Shown here: one piece after another, positions 31,735 to 45,472 of the stretch | Layout of the letters: every line of letters begins with the position of its first letter | How positions within the stretch are numbered: the first letter of the stretch is position 1 | Origin: Mesodorylaimus sp. YZB2_4 | Lineage: Eukaryota > Nematoda > Enoplea > Dorylaimida > Dorylaimidae | Assembly (NCBI GenBank): GCA_030248295.1 | Contig: JASANH010001160.1 | Location: 62,001-126,000 of the forward strand | Length of the DNA stretch: 64,000 bases | Direction: 5' to 3' | Program-made: the position numbers and the translations under genes | The notes under the pieces: model-generated | Told to the model about the DNA's origin: nothing | What the model saw: the letters and a program-made list of their open reading frames with translations, nothing else | The model's database searches: none

Positions 31735-34684
31735 TTAGAACAGGCATAGAACAGAGCAAACAAGAAAAGTCAAAAGCCTGGTTGAAGGCACATACACCAT
31801 CCCATTTTTGCATGTGGGTGTTTGAGCACTCCATAGCTTGTCGTCGGTGCAGTGAATGTTCTTTGCTCCTTCTAAGGTATACCCCTCGTAACAACCAAAA
31901 GTGGCAGAAGCCCCAACGAAATAATTGGTTGCATTCACGTACCCATTTTCGGGTAATTTTAGAGTCTGGCACATGGCTACTTCTTGCGTCAAAGTGGTCA
32001 CCGTGGCATTGAACTGCTGCACAGTCTCCAAGGTGCGATTGGCGAAGCTGATGCTCTGAGTCGTTGAGTAATCGTACAAACATTCGAACTGACCATCGCA
32101 CAGTTGCACCGCTAATTCGGGCAGTGATTGCACATTGGGGGTGGCAAAGTTGGGTTGGAAGGAATAGTTCTTGTAGGATCCGTGGTCGCGTCCACTGGGG
32201 TACTTGAAAAGTGACTCTTCCGCAGTCGTTATCCAATCCAAACCGAACTCGTAATGAATTGTTTCCAGGGACGAGTTTAGTGGGACCAAAGTGCCGTTGC
32301 GGGTTTTAAGGTCGTCGACATCGTTGTCGTTATAAAAACCCAGTAAACCTTTTGTAGACCCTTTGTTCCAGGGACTCGCCATGGCCACGAGAAGAAACGA
32401 ATTTTCAAATCTAGTAAACAGGAAACTAAACCCACTAGCGACTGTGATGGTGGCTTCAGTTTGATCCGGGGACACAGTGATAGCTGACTGGTCAGTGTGA
32501 ACTTTGCGCCCTTTTTGTTCTGCTCCAAACTGGATCAGATTTCCGTCCAAAAGAATCGATATACCAGTCGATGGGGCCAGTTGCACTTGAATCACTTCGT
32601 TCTCTTCACGCATGGCGAAAGCTGTGAACACTGAAGCGGGCATGACATCCCCATTTTCTCGAACATACACTTCCATGCGGGCTTGCATATCCAACGAAGT
32701 GCCATCACCTTTGATCATCCAAAATTCACCAACCCCATTGAAAGTGTACGTGGCCAAATCGAAGGTGGTAATGTGAGGATCGCCGTGTCCGCGGGCTGGT
32801 CTAGGCGGCACATACTCGGTTCCGGGATCCGATGGTCGTTTTTCGTAGTATTTACGGCAGTTATCTCGCGTGTTTTTTGAATAAACGCAACAATAGCACC
32901 AAGGAAGAACGTCTTCACTCCAATGTCCCACAACATTTTTCTTGTAGGATGGTGAAAAGCGATCAGCCGTTCCCCCGCCAGGTGGCCCGAGTAGGAGTCG
33001 CCCGTTCTTGTACGTGCACTGCTGCCCAGCGCCGCTCGGACTAGGTGTTCGTTGCCGATAAGAGTAATCAGCTCCAGGGTGGAAAAATGCCAGGGCTGGA
33101 CCGGTATCTGGTTCAAATCGCTCGTCCTGAATGGCTTGTTCCAGGAGGGGAGGACACGGTAAGATATCTGAAGGAACGCCACGATCGCCTTTGTACCAGG
33201 CGTAACACTTTTCGTCTAAGTTTCCAATGGAATTTGGTAAAATGAATTCCAAACCGCAGTACACTCTGCTGGTTGCGCTTTTGATAGCTTTTGTAGCCCC
33301 GTCCTTCAAGGTACGCAGGTCGAGCAGGACCAAAGAGGCAACTTCATGTCCCTGGGTAATAATCCTTGTGTGACCAGTGTTTGGGATGTTCTCAGCAAGT
33401 ACAGCCTTCTCCACCCAGTGTTCCCCATCGAGGTCGTATTCTAGTAGGACCAATTCCAAGTTTTGATAAACGTCAGCATTGTGGTCCCAGTCCCTGGCCA
33501 AGGATGGGGGAGCGATGTCCTGGAAAAGTGTTGGATCCCAAACGAGATCCAAGGTCAGTGTTTCTGCGCCCTTGGTCACATCAGCCTTGATATCCTCTTC
33601 TAACTCGTTCAAGTACAAATACCCGGTATAGACCTCGGATGAGTGGTTCAGTTCCAATTCCAGATCAATCTTTATTCTTCCAAGTGTGTACATGTAAGGG
33701 ACTTGGCAAATGGCTTCTGGATTTTTGTCGGCTATTTGAATAAAGGCGGGAACTTTCATTTGACCTTTCTGATCATGGAAAACGCAAAATGCCGAGAACG
33801 ACTCGTTGAAACAGGGTCCTTTGATGGAAATGGGAACTCGAGAGAACAAAGTCACAAAAGATGGACTAATCTGTAATTGCTCATTTTCGTATGTCCGACT
33901 GTCGCAAGCAGCTGACTCAAAAGTATTGTCAACCCTGAATATCCATTTTCCAGGCGAGCGCACATTGCTGGTTTGCGTGATATTGATAATGTCAGGTGTG
34001 CACGAAGCAGGCACTTCGAAGAAAGTTTTCCCATCGCCCACATCGAAACCAGCTTTTGCTTCAGTCCCATTGAGTCCCCTGCAATTGCCTCCGGAAGCTG
34101 TGCCCGAAGTCCAGGTTATGTTGGAGTAATAGAATATGGCGAAGGAGTGAATGCTATCGCTGGTCAGTATTGCTTGAAATGTGTTTCGGAGTGCGGTCGA
34201 ATCGGACATGCCGCATCCTCTCCTAGCACCATAGAAGGGAACGTTGTACCAGGTCGCGATGAAGAGCGAGTTCAGTGTCAGACCCCACATGTTTGGGAAG
34301 GCAGATTGGATCTCTTGGACGAAGACCGCGATCAATGGTTTCTCTGTAGAACACTGATCCACCCAGTCCCTGGCTATTATCAACATCAGCCCAAAAGGGG
34401 GCTACCATGCTTAGCTGGGCTGGCAAGGAGCCACACACGGGCGTAAACTCGGAGACGCCTCTGACGAACGATATGGCCCCGTTGTTATCCACAAATAGCA
34501 TCTTCTGGGAAACGTTGAACAAAGGGAACGGGTGTCGAAGCTGAATGGGGCCAGCGAAGGAGTCATCAGCGAGTGGGCCTGTCGAATCGCCGGCATCGAT
34601 ACCAAATGGGTACAGGTCCTCTGCGGGAACCTCGCCCAGAGAAAATGGAAGCAACGAGCACAGAAGGAAGAGAATCATAGCCAT
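31735..34684 (-). CDS. NIDO-AMOP-VWD-sushi surface protein (mesh/MUC4-like), intronless, with a frame break
   Basis: The start chosen is ATG 34684 (MAMILFLLCSLLPFSLG, a signal peptide), just below a TATAAAG. The NIDO domain follows: DLYPFGIDAGD, LFVDNNGAISF, MVAPFWADVD, FYRETID. Near 34325-34336 the frame shifts by +1 and continues with VFVQEIQSAFPN and NSLFIATWYNVPFYG. An 865-codon frame then runs through a cysteine-rich AMOP-like part, a VWD domain (HGDPHITTFDLATYTFNGVG), a sushi/CCP module (CQTLKLPENGYV to TPTCKN) and a hydrophobic C terminus suited to a membrane or GPI anchor. Insect mesh of this architecture acts at septate junctions. All of it lies on one exon, unusual for this family. 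The break may mean a pseudogene, retrocopy or unusual expression. Confidence 0.85.
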
Positions 34685-34725
34685 GTCCACGTCGACTTGC
34701 ATACACGTCACATTGTGATAAGGGG

Positions 34726-34732
34726 CTTTATA
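34726..34732 (-). promoter_or_regulatory. TATA box of the NIDO/VWD gene
   Basis: The minus strand reads TTATAAAGCCCC here. A transcript starting about 30 bases downstream would begin close to 34700, so the ATG at 34684 rather than 34702 is the better start. Confidence 0.5.
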
Positions 34733-34784
34733 AGGAACTAAAAGGAGTAGGAGCGCCGTAATGACAAATTAAGTTTTATTGAGT

Positions 34785-34840
34785 TGTTTTTAGCGTTTTT
34801 TTAGCGTTTTTTTAGCCCTTTGTTTTTAGCGTTTTTGTAG
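34785..34840 (+). repeat. Short tandem repeat, unit like TTTTTTTAGCG (about 11 bp)
   Basis: Five irregular units of T-run plus AGC(G) lie head to tail, about 55 bases upstream of the TATA box of the NIDO/VWD gene. Confidence 0.7.
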
Positions 34841-36753
<1,913 letters not shown>

Positions 36754-36984
36754 GCGAACACTGCATAGTCAACACATAAAAGGCTTTCATAATTGTTTGT
36801 TGATTTTGCAATTTCGTAGAGAATGATGGTGCTCAAATTGTTTACTTGAGGAAAATCTGGGGTAAAAATATTTAAAAACAACTTATATCACATCACCTCA
36901 AAATTTGTCCGCTATTTTTAAATGCAGCGAGAAACATATTTTTTCACTAAAAATTTAACTGAATAACTTTGCATTAACAAATTC

Positions 36985-38112
36985 CTAGATCGATTCCTCA
37001 TCGTCGTAGTCATCATTGCCGTTCTCATCTGCTGGATCGCTGATGGCTACGCCCAATGCGTAGGTGGCTGGCCGATATTTCAAGTACAGGCCTGTGGCTG
37101 CTGCTGGCAGTTTATGCATTTTCCAATTATGCCCTTGGATTTCTACTAGCTCCATGAGCAGACCCCTCGTCGGAGGACGCATGTCGGCGTCAATTATCTT
37201 CTGGCGAACGTTTATCATGATACTTTGCATTCGAGATGGCTTACGCCTTTCCAAGTATGGGCCTAAAGTGATATGTAGATCTATGAGGGCAGGGCAGAGT
37301 TGATGCTGCGTAAGGCAGAAATCCATGATCAAAGGGTTCTACTCCCGTCCTGGCTTACTTTGGCACTTACCTAGTAGGAACATCAAATAATGAAATAAGT
37401 TAATTTCGGTTTCTGTAGCCATGGCGTCGATGAGCATATGCAAGTATTCGAACATGGGATCGATGAAGCCAACATAGATGTGATCATCCTCGCCCAGTGT
37501 TGATAGGTGGGGTAGCGGGGTACCCAGTTCCCTTCTACTCTCCCCGTCCGCCCCTGTGCTGCAGCCATCTTGGTGAACATCGTTTTGACTGCGCATTGTC
37601 GATCGACTGGCGCCCAGACTACATCGACTCGTCGAGGCGAAGCTATCCATTTTTTGGATTATGGCTTTTCGTTGTTGACTCTTTTGTCTGTGCAGTAATT
37701 TTTCTTCGCCACCTTCTAGAATGTGGAAACGACGAAAAAACTCGAAAGCGAAATGAGCGCTGTTACAAAATAGAGTCCTCGAAATTTTACGCAATTGAGC
37801 TCGATCTCTGTAATCATTGACCACATGACCATAGATTAGACTTTGAAATCTGATATCACGAAATCGTAAATCGGATAATTTCTTACAAATTCGAACGGCC
37901 ACTGGAGGAAAATCTTTTTCGCTCAACCATTTTTTTCTCAACGCTTCGGCCAAATCTTTCAAATGTACGGGTGAACTGACCGCTTGCAAAGCGAGCGTAT
38001 AAGCTTGGTCGATCAATGGTTCATCAGCTGCACCCAATTCGGCCAGTCCTCTCAAGAGCAGCTCCAATTTCTCGAATCGATGTTCGTTGGATTGGGTAAG
38101 CTCGTTGGGCAT
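36985..38112 (-). CDS. MIF4G-domain protein (CTIF/MIF4GD/PAIP1 class)
   Basis: Two exons, 37371..38112 and 36985..37280, join in phase 1 (donor GTAAGT, acceptor CTCATAG) to 345 residues. Residues 10-140 and 215-325 show the helical MIF4G pattern, ending in the typical last helices: ITLGPYLERRKPSRM, INVRQKIIDADMRPPTRGLL and LVEIQGHNWK. Between them is a Ser/Arg/Gly-rich linker of about 60 residues. The tail is acidic (ENGNDDYDDEES). MIF4G proteins scaffold translation-initiation or mRNA-processing factors in the cytoplasm. The single short MIF4G module suggests a CTIF, SLIP1/MIF4GD or PAIP1-type protein; I cannot choose between them. The 3' end is 231 bases from the end of the adenylate kinase gene, tail to tail. 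Confidence 0.7.
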
Positions 38113-39143
38113 AATTGATGGATTGTGGCTAAAAGTCCTCAGAAAAGTTAGACTCGCTAGTTACTTCCGACTTCCACTTTTATCTCTGACTAATACCCGT
38201 TTGGTGCTTGGAGCATTACCCGTCTGACATATTCCATTTCCTGCGCTAACGTGTAAATGTGCTCTTTCGACTGAAAAGTGACATCTTTTAGAAACGAGGC
38301 TGCAAGCTAAAAGTTAGTTCGTTTTGAAAAAACTTCTCGCGACGCAAAACCCCAGCCCCAGCTCGCCAACCTGTGCCGCCTAATAAATGACTCCTGAGTG
38401 CTCTAAAACGAGCATTAAGAACAGTCGTGTTTCAAAAGTCAATGACGTCATAAAAGAAAAGAAGTGCAAGAAAAGTGAAATGTGGCGAATCGAAATTGGG
38501 GTTATTTTTGAATATCGCACCTGTCCATTGCTCTAGTAACTGAGGCACGCAGATAATGAGCCATGCGCCTCGTTGGAAAATCGTCTAGAGCCAGGGACAG
38601 AGACTATTTCGTGCAGTGAAGCTGAGTATATGCTATGCTATGCTTTACTGTACCAAAAGACTTATCACTCCACTTATGTAGAAGGCACAGCACAACGGTT
38701 AAAACATAGTAAGGCATCAAAAAGGAGATTTGTCAAGTTCGATTCGTCAGAGTGTAGTTAGATGCGATGTTACAAACAAGCTTGCGATGCCAAGTTTTGG
38801 GCACCTTTTAAGAGTCAGTTCACCCAAAAGTGTCGCATCACGCGCTTGTTACCGCATCGCATCGAACTATACTTTGGGCTTGAGAGGCACTTTTGCAGTT
38901 TACAGCTTAAAAACCAGAATCCAGGGCAAAAAACGATATATTAGCAGAATGTTTCGATCGCATACATATACAAAGATAGTTCAGGAGATTTCAAATGCAT
39001 CTGTCTTCGTTAGAACGAAGTTGTGGCTCCGATGCTGCCACACTTCCAGAATAAAAGTTAAGAGTGCGAGAATTGAAGGGCTGAACAGCAAATGAGAATA
39101 TGCTACAAATTTCTGAGGTAAGTGAGCCATGGAATTTTTATAA
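38113..39143. other. Intergenic, nothing supported
   Basis: Open frames at 38573-39095 overlap each other and show no recognisable domain. Confidence 0.3.
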
Positions 39144-40056
39144 TTTTTGTCGGTTGGGCTCCGCGCCGCCCCAGTTCCCCACGGAACTTCCAACCCGTTT
39201 AGCCTAAAGCTGGCCAGCAGTTTTGATATGATAAGCGAGACCGTGAGGTGACCAGCTCTCACGGCAGCTTCCCTCTGTACGTCTCCAATAGGAGCACCTC
39301 CTCACGAGGGCATCCTGTGCCAGCACCAGCCTTCCAAAAATGATAGTGGGCGAGAAGGGAGGGACCTTACCGACTGGTTTTCAGGAACCAGTTTCCAGCG
39401 GCCGCGGTGGTGCAGCGGTTCGGCATTCGTCTCTCCGTATTGCTTGGGAGCGAGTGGCTGGACTCGTCCCGGTTTCGATCCCCCGCGGTGGAGGTCGGTT
39501 TGCGAACCATAAACCCTCGCTGACCTTGCACGCCAGACCGTGGGTGACTCACCCGGCACCGCCGAGGTGCTCCAAGTGGAGAGACGGAAGCCAAACGAGT
39601 AGACAGTCTCGGCTGTCGAACACCGACAGGGTTTACAGCCCACCCGCCATCGTCCGAGGAAGTCGGTGTCCAGTCCAGGATGCCCTCGCGTGGATGTGCA
39701 GACGAGCAGAGTGACGCTGCCGTGAGAGCTGGTCACCTCACAGCCTCGCTTATCATATTATGACTATGACGGCTATAGGCAAAACGGGTTGAAAGTCCCG
39801 TGGGGAACTGGGGCGGCGCGGGACCCAACCCACAAAAAAATTTGAAAAAAAAGGAACTAGTTTCCTGATTCTCCACTCGTTCGGCGTCCGCCACATCGGC
39901 CGACCAGTGTCAAGGCCAGCGACGGACTTACTACTGCCGTCGAGCCAGTTTCCACTCTAGACGGGCTTACTACTGCCGTCCTCAGTCGGACCTCGTCCTC
40001 CCTCCCGAGGGTTCTGCCCAAGCAATCGCCAACGCCTTAATCAACGCCACCGCGGC
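39144..40056 (-). mobile_element. SINE-like element, family 1, split by a younger copy
   Basis: The 3' half lies at 39144-39396 and the 5' half, with head GAGCCGCGGTGGCGTTGATT, at 39866-40056 (both minus strand). Removing 39397-39865 restores a continuous match to the copy at 20689-21127, including the phrase AACCAGTTT..TGATTCTC. ATGGAAT occurs on both outer flanks (39129-39135 and 40064-40070) and may be its target-site duplication. Confidence 0.9.
39397..39852 (+). mobile_element. SINE-like element, family 1, full-length and youngest copy (456 bp)
   Basis: The copy begins AGCGGCCGCGGTGGTGCAGC, has A-box-like GTGGTGCAGCGG and B-box GGTTTCGATCCC near 39471, and ends in an A-rich tail. It is flanked by a 13-bp duplication, GGAACCAGTTTCC (39384-39396) and GGAACTAGTTTCC (39853-39865), with one mismatch. 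It sits inside the older minus-strand copy. The family has no protein-coding capacity and must be mobilised by another element. Confidence 0.92.
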
Positions 40057-40070
40057 TCTTATTATGGAAT

Positions 40071-43000
40071 GAAAAAAGTTAATTTGGCTAGATGTAACTC
40101 AAGTAGGGTCATGGAGGGAGGGGGAGCAGTAGGAGTTTCTGTATGAGCTTTTTTAAAAGCAATGAGAAATACATGTTTTGAAAAAAATTCAAATTAAAGT
40201 GTTTAAAAAAATTTGCATGTACTGACCCGTATCAAATTACCCCTTTTCGCCCCATAAGGGCCTTGCCATGCATGCTGCGGTGTTCTCTGAAAATTCACCT
40301 GCACTTATTCGTCCCGCCTGGTTGCTGAACAATTATTGCACCCTTCCGCTTACATACGGGTGGTTTCCCCTGTCACTACGCCACTTCCTCAATAGAAGTT
40401 GCAAGACGGTTTGAAGAAGCCTCCGCAGAGGACTGGCAGGCAAGTCGACAAGGTTGAGTGCCCAGAGCTACACACAAGACAAGCTGGCCAAAAAGTCCTA
40501 GCCAAAGATGAGGCAGACGGCTGCACTGAAAATAAACTTCCATCTTCCATTTTACAGCTATGTAGATTCGCGCGTCCAAAGTTTAAAAATACTGCCCCTC
40601 CCGGTCGTTTAAATATATATTTCAGCTTCCACGTTCAGAAACATATAAAACAATAATTTTCTTGGAACAAGCATTATTTGCGTGTGCCTATTGCGCGATA
40701 TTCATCCACTCGCCGTTGTGAAAGGAACTAACGACGGGAGGCTTCTTTGCTCCGCCCCAGTTGAATAGCCCCCCCCCAAACTAAATCGAAAGGACAAGCC
40801 ATACTTTAATAAGCCGCAGGCCCACGTGATGTTACAGTGCGTATAGTCTTATAAGTCTGTGATTGTGATTGGAATGGAGTGATGCTATCGGTACAGTAAA
40901 CCCTCTCTTGTTACAGAAGTCATAAGATTTTAAAAGGGTCCTGTGAAGCAATCTTATTTCGTTAGCTTCTAGTCTACCTGTCTGGCCTGTTTAATGCCTG
41001 TCTGCTTGCCTGGTGCCGTGCTGTCTCCTGAGTGAGTGGGTGTTCGTTCTGTGTTCAGCCCGAACGGTGGCCGGCAAAAACTCCATGACTTCCGTTTGTC
41101 TAGGAGAAGCCTCAAACGGCTTCCTATAGTCCCAGCCGGGATGCAAAGGAGGGGCTTACAGAATTCAAAAATTTTATACTTGCATGCTCCTGCGCAAAAT
41201 ACCCGTACCTACCTACCGGTACATAGGGATTACCTCTGTACTGGCGTAGGCCCTAATAATAGGCAACTTTGTTACAGGTTGAAAAAGAGGAGGGGTTGAA
41301 AAAAGTGGGTGTTAAAAACGTACCTTGCAGTATGTAGGCCCATGCGTTTCGCATAACAGTTACCACCCTCAAATTATGGTAGTGAGAAGGTTACAGGATT
41401 TCAAAAGAGGTTGTAAGTGAGGACTCGATACAAAATCTCATTTGTCCTATTCTCATTTTAAGAAACGTCACTCTAAGAAAAAAGCGGTCATTCGCAGCAG
41501 TCATGAGGAACTGTTGCACATTTGAGAAACAAACGCGTAGGCACAGAGCAGTGGACCTGCAAAACGTGTCTCTGTCAAACCTTTGTGAAAAATGTGCTTC
41601 ACACTTCATCAGTTCACAAGATAGCATGGCCTAGGCCAGGCCTTCGATTTGGTCTAAATGTACTGTATGTGTACCCTCTGTGGTGTCTCCTCGAATGAGA
41701 AGTCCGACTCTCAAATACTGTACGTCCCACTGGGTTTTATACTCGTACAGGTTGCAGCGTATTAGGATGTTGTCACGCTTAAAAAACGTGATTCCCCTTT
41801 TTGGCTAGCGTCAGCATGCTTTTCAAGTGTACCTATTGAAGGACTACACCATGGTGCGGGCTGGTAAACGGCCAATTCGGTAAGTTTTTCTATCAGATGC
41901 GTATCGTAACAAACAAGGGTCCCTGAAATATGTTCCACCCACGAATGAGTCCCTGGTTTCTGGACAGGGTTGAGTTGTGTGCCACGCGCTCGAGTGCATT
42001 TCAGCGATGCTTGGCGATAGTGTGAAGGACTTGACAAAGTTTGCAAAAATAATCCCCTCTCCCAGTCTTCTTCGGAAAATAAGATCCCATCAAAGCCATT
42101 ATGGGTCATCAAACGGGAGGCGTCGTCAATACGACGCATGAATGCAATCTAATTTCATTATAGAAATAAATTATTTCATTCAATCATCAGTTCGCTCATT
42201 CACGGACTCGCTGCATCAAAGAAAGTCCCACGTGGACTTTCCCTTACGAGTATATTCTCCCAAGTGCTCACAGATCAATTTTGCGTACCAGATCCATATG
42301 AATGCTAATCACAGCGGGCACTGATGGCAGATCTACGTACAGTGCATACATAAAGCGGGGTCTGAAAAAACTGGATGCCTTGCTGACCATCAAATTGCCC
42401 GGATTTGAAAACGCTTTGTTAAACGAGAGTGTCATGATCACTATTTGGCACCTACATGTTTATGATGATAGTGTCCAGTGTTTTTAATGCAGGCTCTCCG
42501 ATCATGAATAAAAACTCATTTTTGTACGTTATAGCGCGCACCCACTGTGCTCCCGGCCCGTTTGCTTCATGCACCAAACTCCCGATTCCGCCGAGGGTAT
42601 GTTACGAGTAGTGACTGGCAAGCTCTCGAACACCTGGCATGTGACTAACTGCTAGTAGCAAGTACCGATGTTGTAGGAGATGCACCTGCCAAGAATACAT
42701 CTTGTGCGTAGTTGCCACTGACTGGATAGGTTTGCCCGATGACGGCATCCTGTTAGCTGACGCAATGTACGACGTCCACTTAGGAGCTATGGTATAATTT
42801 AGTGACTCAATTAAGACATAGCAAGTACTCAACATATAAGGAATCCTTCCTGCCAGTGCGAAGGTGCCAAGACGACATCCCTTCAGGTGATCGCCTGACG
42901 ACGTGTCACGTTGCCGTCCGACGTGACCGCGTGTCGAGAAGAGCAATCTCGAGGCCAACCGCACTAGACGAGAATTATATTACGGTTCTTCCATACATCA

Positions 43001-45011
43001 CACCGGTCGCCTGCTCTGGCCGTAGCCCTGGCGAGCAAGCTTTACACTAACGCACGCTACACTATATGATATCTATGCGGGAGATACGAACTCTACCGTG
43101 ACAGACGCTCAGCACTTGAGCTTGAATGAGACATCAACAAAAGGCACAGCTGCACTGTTTCATTGGGTGCACTAGCGGCTGGAATGACCAAAAATTCCTC
43201 GCTTAGCTTGTCAGGTGTGGTCAGGTGTGTCAATCATTTCGTGTAACATGTGCCCCTTCACCCTCGAATGCGCATAAGCGTTTGGTGATGCGGTAAAACA
43301 TGAACATGAACATAAACGCACTTATTGTTAATCGCACGTTGGCAACGTGCCCGTATAAGGTTAGATGAGGTGCATTTAAAATGTGCGCATCTACATTCCC
43401 TGATGATGGGTTAGTACTTTTCGCGCACAAAAAGACACAAATTGCTGTCTTTTTGCTCAACAGGCTTCAAGTAGGAGTTCAGGTGCTTTCAGTCACTGGA
43501 GCCGTTGAGCATGTCGGTGAGACTTGAGGTTGTGCGGCAGCTAGGACAGCGAACTGCCTACGTACAGAGGTATATCGATTAAACTTGCATGTTAGTTAAA
43601 TGGAGCAGTTTTAAGGACGGCTATCACTTAATAGCATAAGAGGTATATCGCTGGTCTCCATTGGGAGCGCCATTTCGCGCCCGGACATCCTCGTCTTGCC
43701 TTCGCCTGATCTGATAAGTGCGCACATTCAGTTCAAAGCCTTATAAGGGCGTGTCGGCAGTGTGCGAAATGACCTCGCCTAATCTGCACAAAAATTTCAC
43801 TTCTGCGGTCGTTTAGCAAGAACGAATAGGAGTTGATAAACTTATTCTTAGGCCGTGCGATCTGATATAGCCCTGATAAATACCTTGCATGGGAGACAGA
43901 AAATTGACTTACGAGGCAATGCAGTTGTGCAATTGACCAAGCAAGAGGGCACTTGCTTGGTGATATGCATGAAAACTGTCAAAATCAGGTGTCGCTCGCA
44001 GACGTATCTTCGTAGGGCATTTGAGGCACGATCTTTGACAGTGCTTGTTTTAAGTAGTTACAGTAGGCGTCATCTAAAGAGTAGAACAGTTAATACTGTA
44101 GAAATTCAATATTACTTACCAGAAATGTATGCAAGGCGCTTGCGTCAGCCGATGGATTGGATTTGGACAGTTTTCATCATTCGTGTGCCATTAGATCTGA
44201 TTAAATTTGTGTGGTTTTCGCTTTTGCCGAAAGACAACTTAAAATTTTTATCGAGCAATAATATTATTATTTGCTTCTGACGCACGTTACGACCTTTTCA
44301 ACGACAATCTATGCATTTTAACCTTTTCAGCGAATGACGAATACGAGTAATGGTTATGTCGTATGTGACAGAAGCTTTATCAGTTTTTGTTGCTTTGCCA
44401 AGCCCTGCCTCCGTACCATCTCCTGGCTGGTGCCAGCCCAAAAAGCTATCATTAGCATGTTTAGTTCCTTATCACATGTCCACGTTGTACCCGAATCGAG
44501 ATCGTCCTCATTTCCTGGCCGAACCAAAATGGGCTTGCCTGATGGGCGTGACTAATAATACAGTTTGGTTTAAAGTCGCACCCTGAATAAGCCTTCTAGA
44601 AAAGACGAACTGGTCAAAGTATCTACGCGTTTATTACTTGGTGTTTGCACTCTGACGTCGTGAGTTAAAACGGGGTACAAAAATGGGCGACAAAAGTATT
44701 GTCGTTTCCGGGATGGGTATGAATGTGGAGGCAGGAGTCCGCCTTGTCATCACACGACAGACACGAAAAGCCGTGTCATGTCCGTGGCACCGAACGAAGA
44801 GAGCCCCTCGTAATTTGTTGTAGCCGCCCATCTTCTCTTGAGCCGAGGACACGATTAGGTTCAGCTACGAATACGTTATGGCGTCTGAACCGAAACACCT
44901 ACGCGAGTCATCTCGATCATTTTAGCGGTGCAGGCGGGGGATATGGAACTCCCATTTGACCGGCGCTTACGTACGTTGTTCATACCTGCTCCCGCTGGGG
45001 ACAGGTCAGTA
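40071..45011. other. Long intergenic stretch without a supported gene
   Basis: Several TACTGTA/TACAGTA heptamers are present. The longest frames are minus 41762-42139 (ATG start, 125 codons), plus 43855-44280 (no ATG start) and overlapping plus frames at 44334-44586. None has a recognisable domain, signal peptide or splice partner. A diverged family 2 SINE fragment lies near 43215-43325. Confidence 0.3.
43215..43325 (+). mobile_element. SINE-like element, 3' fragment of family 2 (weak)
   Basis: CACCCTCGAATGCGC is followed by GGTGATGCGG and a tail of ACATGA units, the same order as the other family 2 copies. No head or B box is visible. Confidence 0.3.
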
Positions 45012-45018
45012 TATAAAG
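45012..45018 (+). promoter_or_regulatory. TATA box
   Basis: TATAAAG lies 74 bases before the ATG of the small secreted gene, in the context CAGTATATAAAGGCAG. A start site near 45042 would give a 5' UTR of about 50 bases. Confidence 0.6.
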
Positions 45019-45091
45019 GCAGTCAGAGCCCCGACTTGACATTCAGGTGATTGGACGGCTGCCCAAAGGTTCGAGACAAGTACAGGGGAAA

Positions 45092-45472
45092 ATGTCATCA
45101 ACTTTTGCTTTTATCGCAGTCGTAGTTTTAAATGCTGCCATCAAGGCAACGGCCGTTGAAGAATCGACTCCAAGCGGCCCCAAGGCCTGCTCTTTTGCTA
45201 TGACCGAAACCCGTGAGAATCCTGGCCGCTGCGTGCTGTTGGCTGGTGGTAAAACGGCATGCGTGTCGGAACAGCCGCCGGTCATGGATCCAACCAGCAG
45301 CCAATGTCTAAACGCTCACGATGCCGGGGCTGGACAACGGATCAGTTGCACGATAAAGGAATTGAATTCGAAACAGATTCCCGGCGTCTGCAAACGTATC
45401 GGGCTCGGGTTGATGGTGTGCGAGTCCTTGGACGGAGAAATGATGGACCCGTTCAATATCGGCTGCCAATAG
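45092..45472 (+). CDS. Small secreted protein with two identical-spacing four-cysteine modules
   Basis: A single-exon frame of 126 residues has a signal peptide (FAFIAVVVLNAAIKATA). The mature part has exactly eight cysteines, at 33, 47, 57, 72 and 86, 100, 110, 125. The two halves share the spacing C-x13-C-x9-C-x14-C and also share an MDP before the last cysteine (VMDPTSSQC and MMDPFNIGC). An internal duplication of a disulfide-bonded module is the natural reading. I recognise no family. The ATG at 45092 is chosen because it begins the signal peptide and lies below a TATA box; the in-frame codons before it would abolish the signal. It is probably a secreted factor, but its role is unknown. 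Confidence 0.75.
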   Translation: MSSTFAFIAVVVLNAAIKATAVEESTPSGPKACSFAMTETRENPGRCVLLAGGKTACVSEQPPVMDPTSSQCLNAHDAGAGQRISCTIKELNSKQIPGVCKRIGLGLMVCESLDGEMMDPFNIGCQ

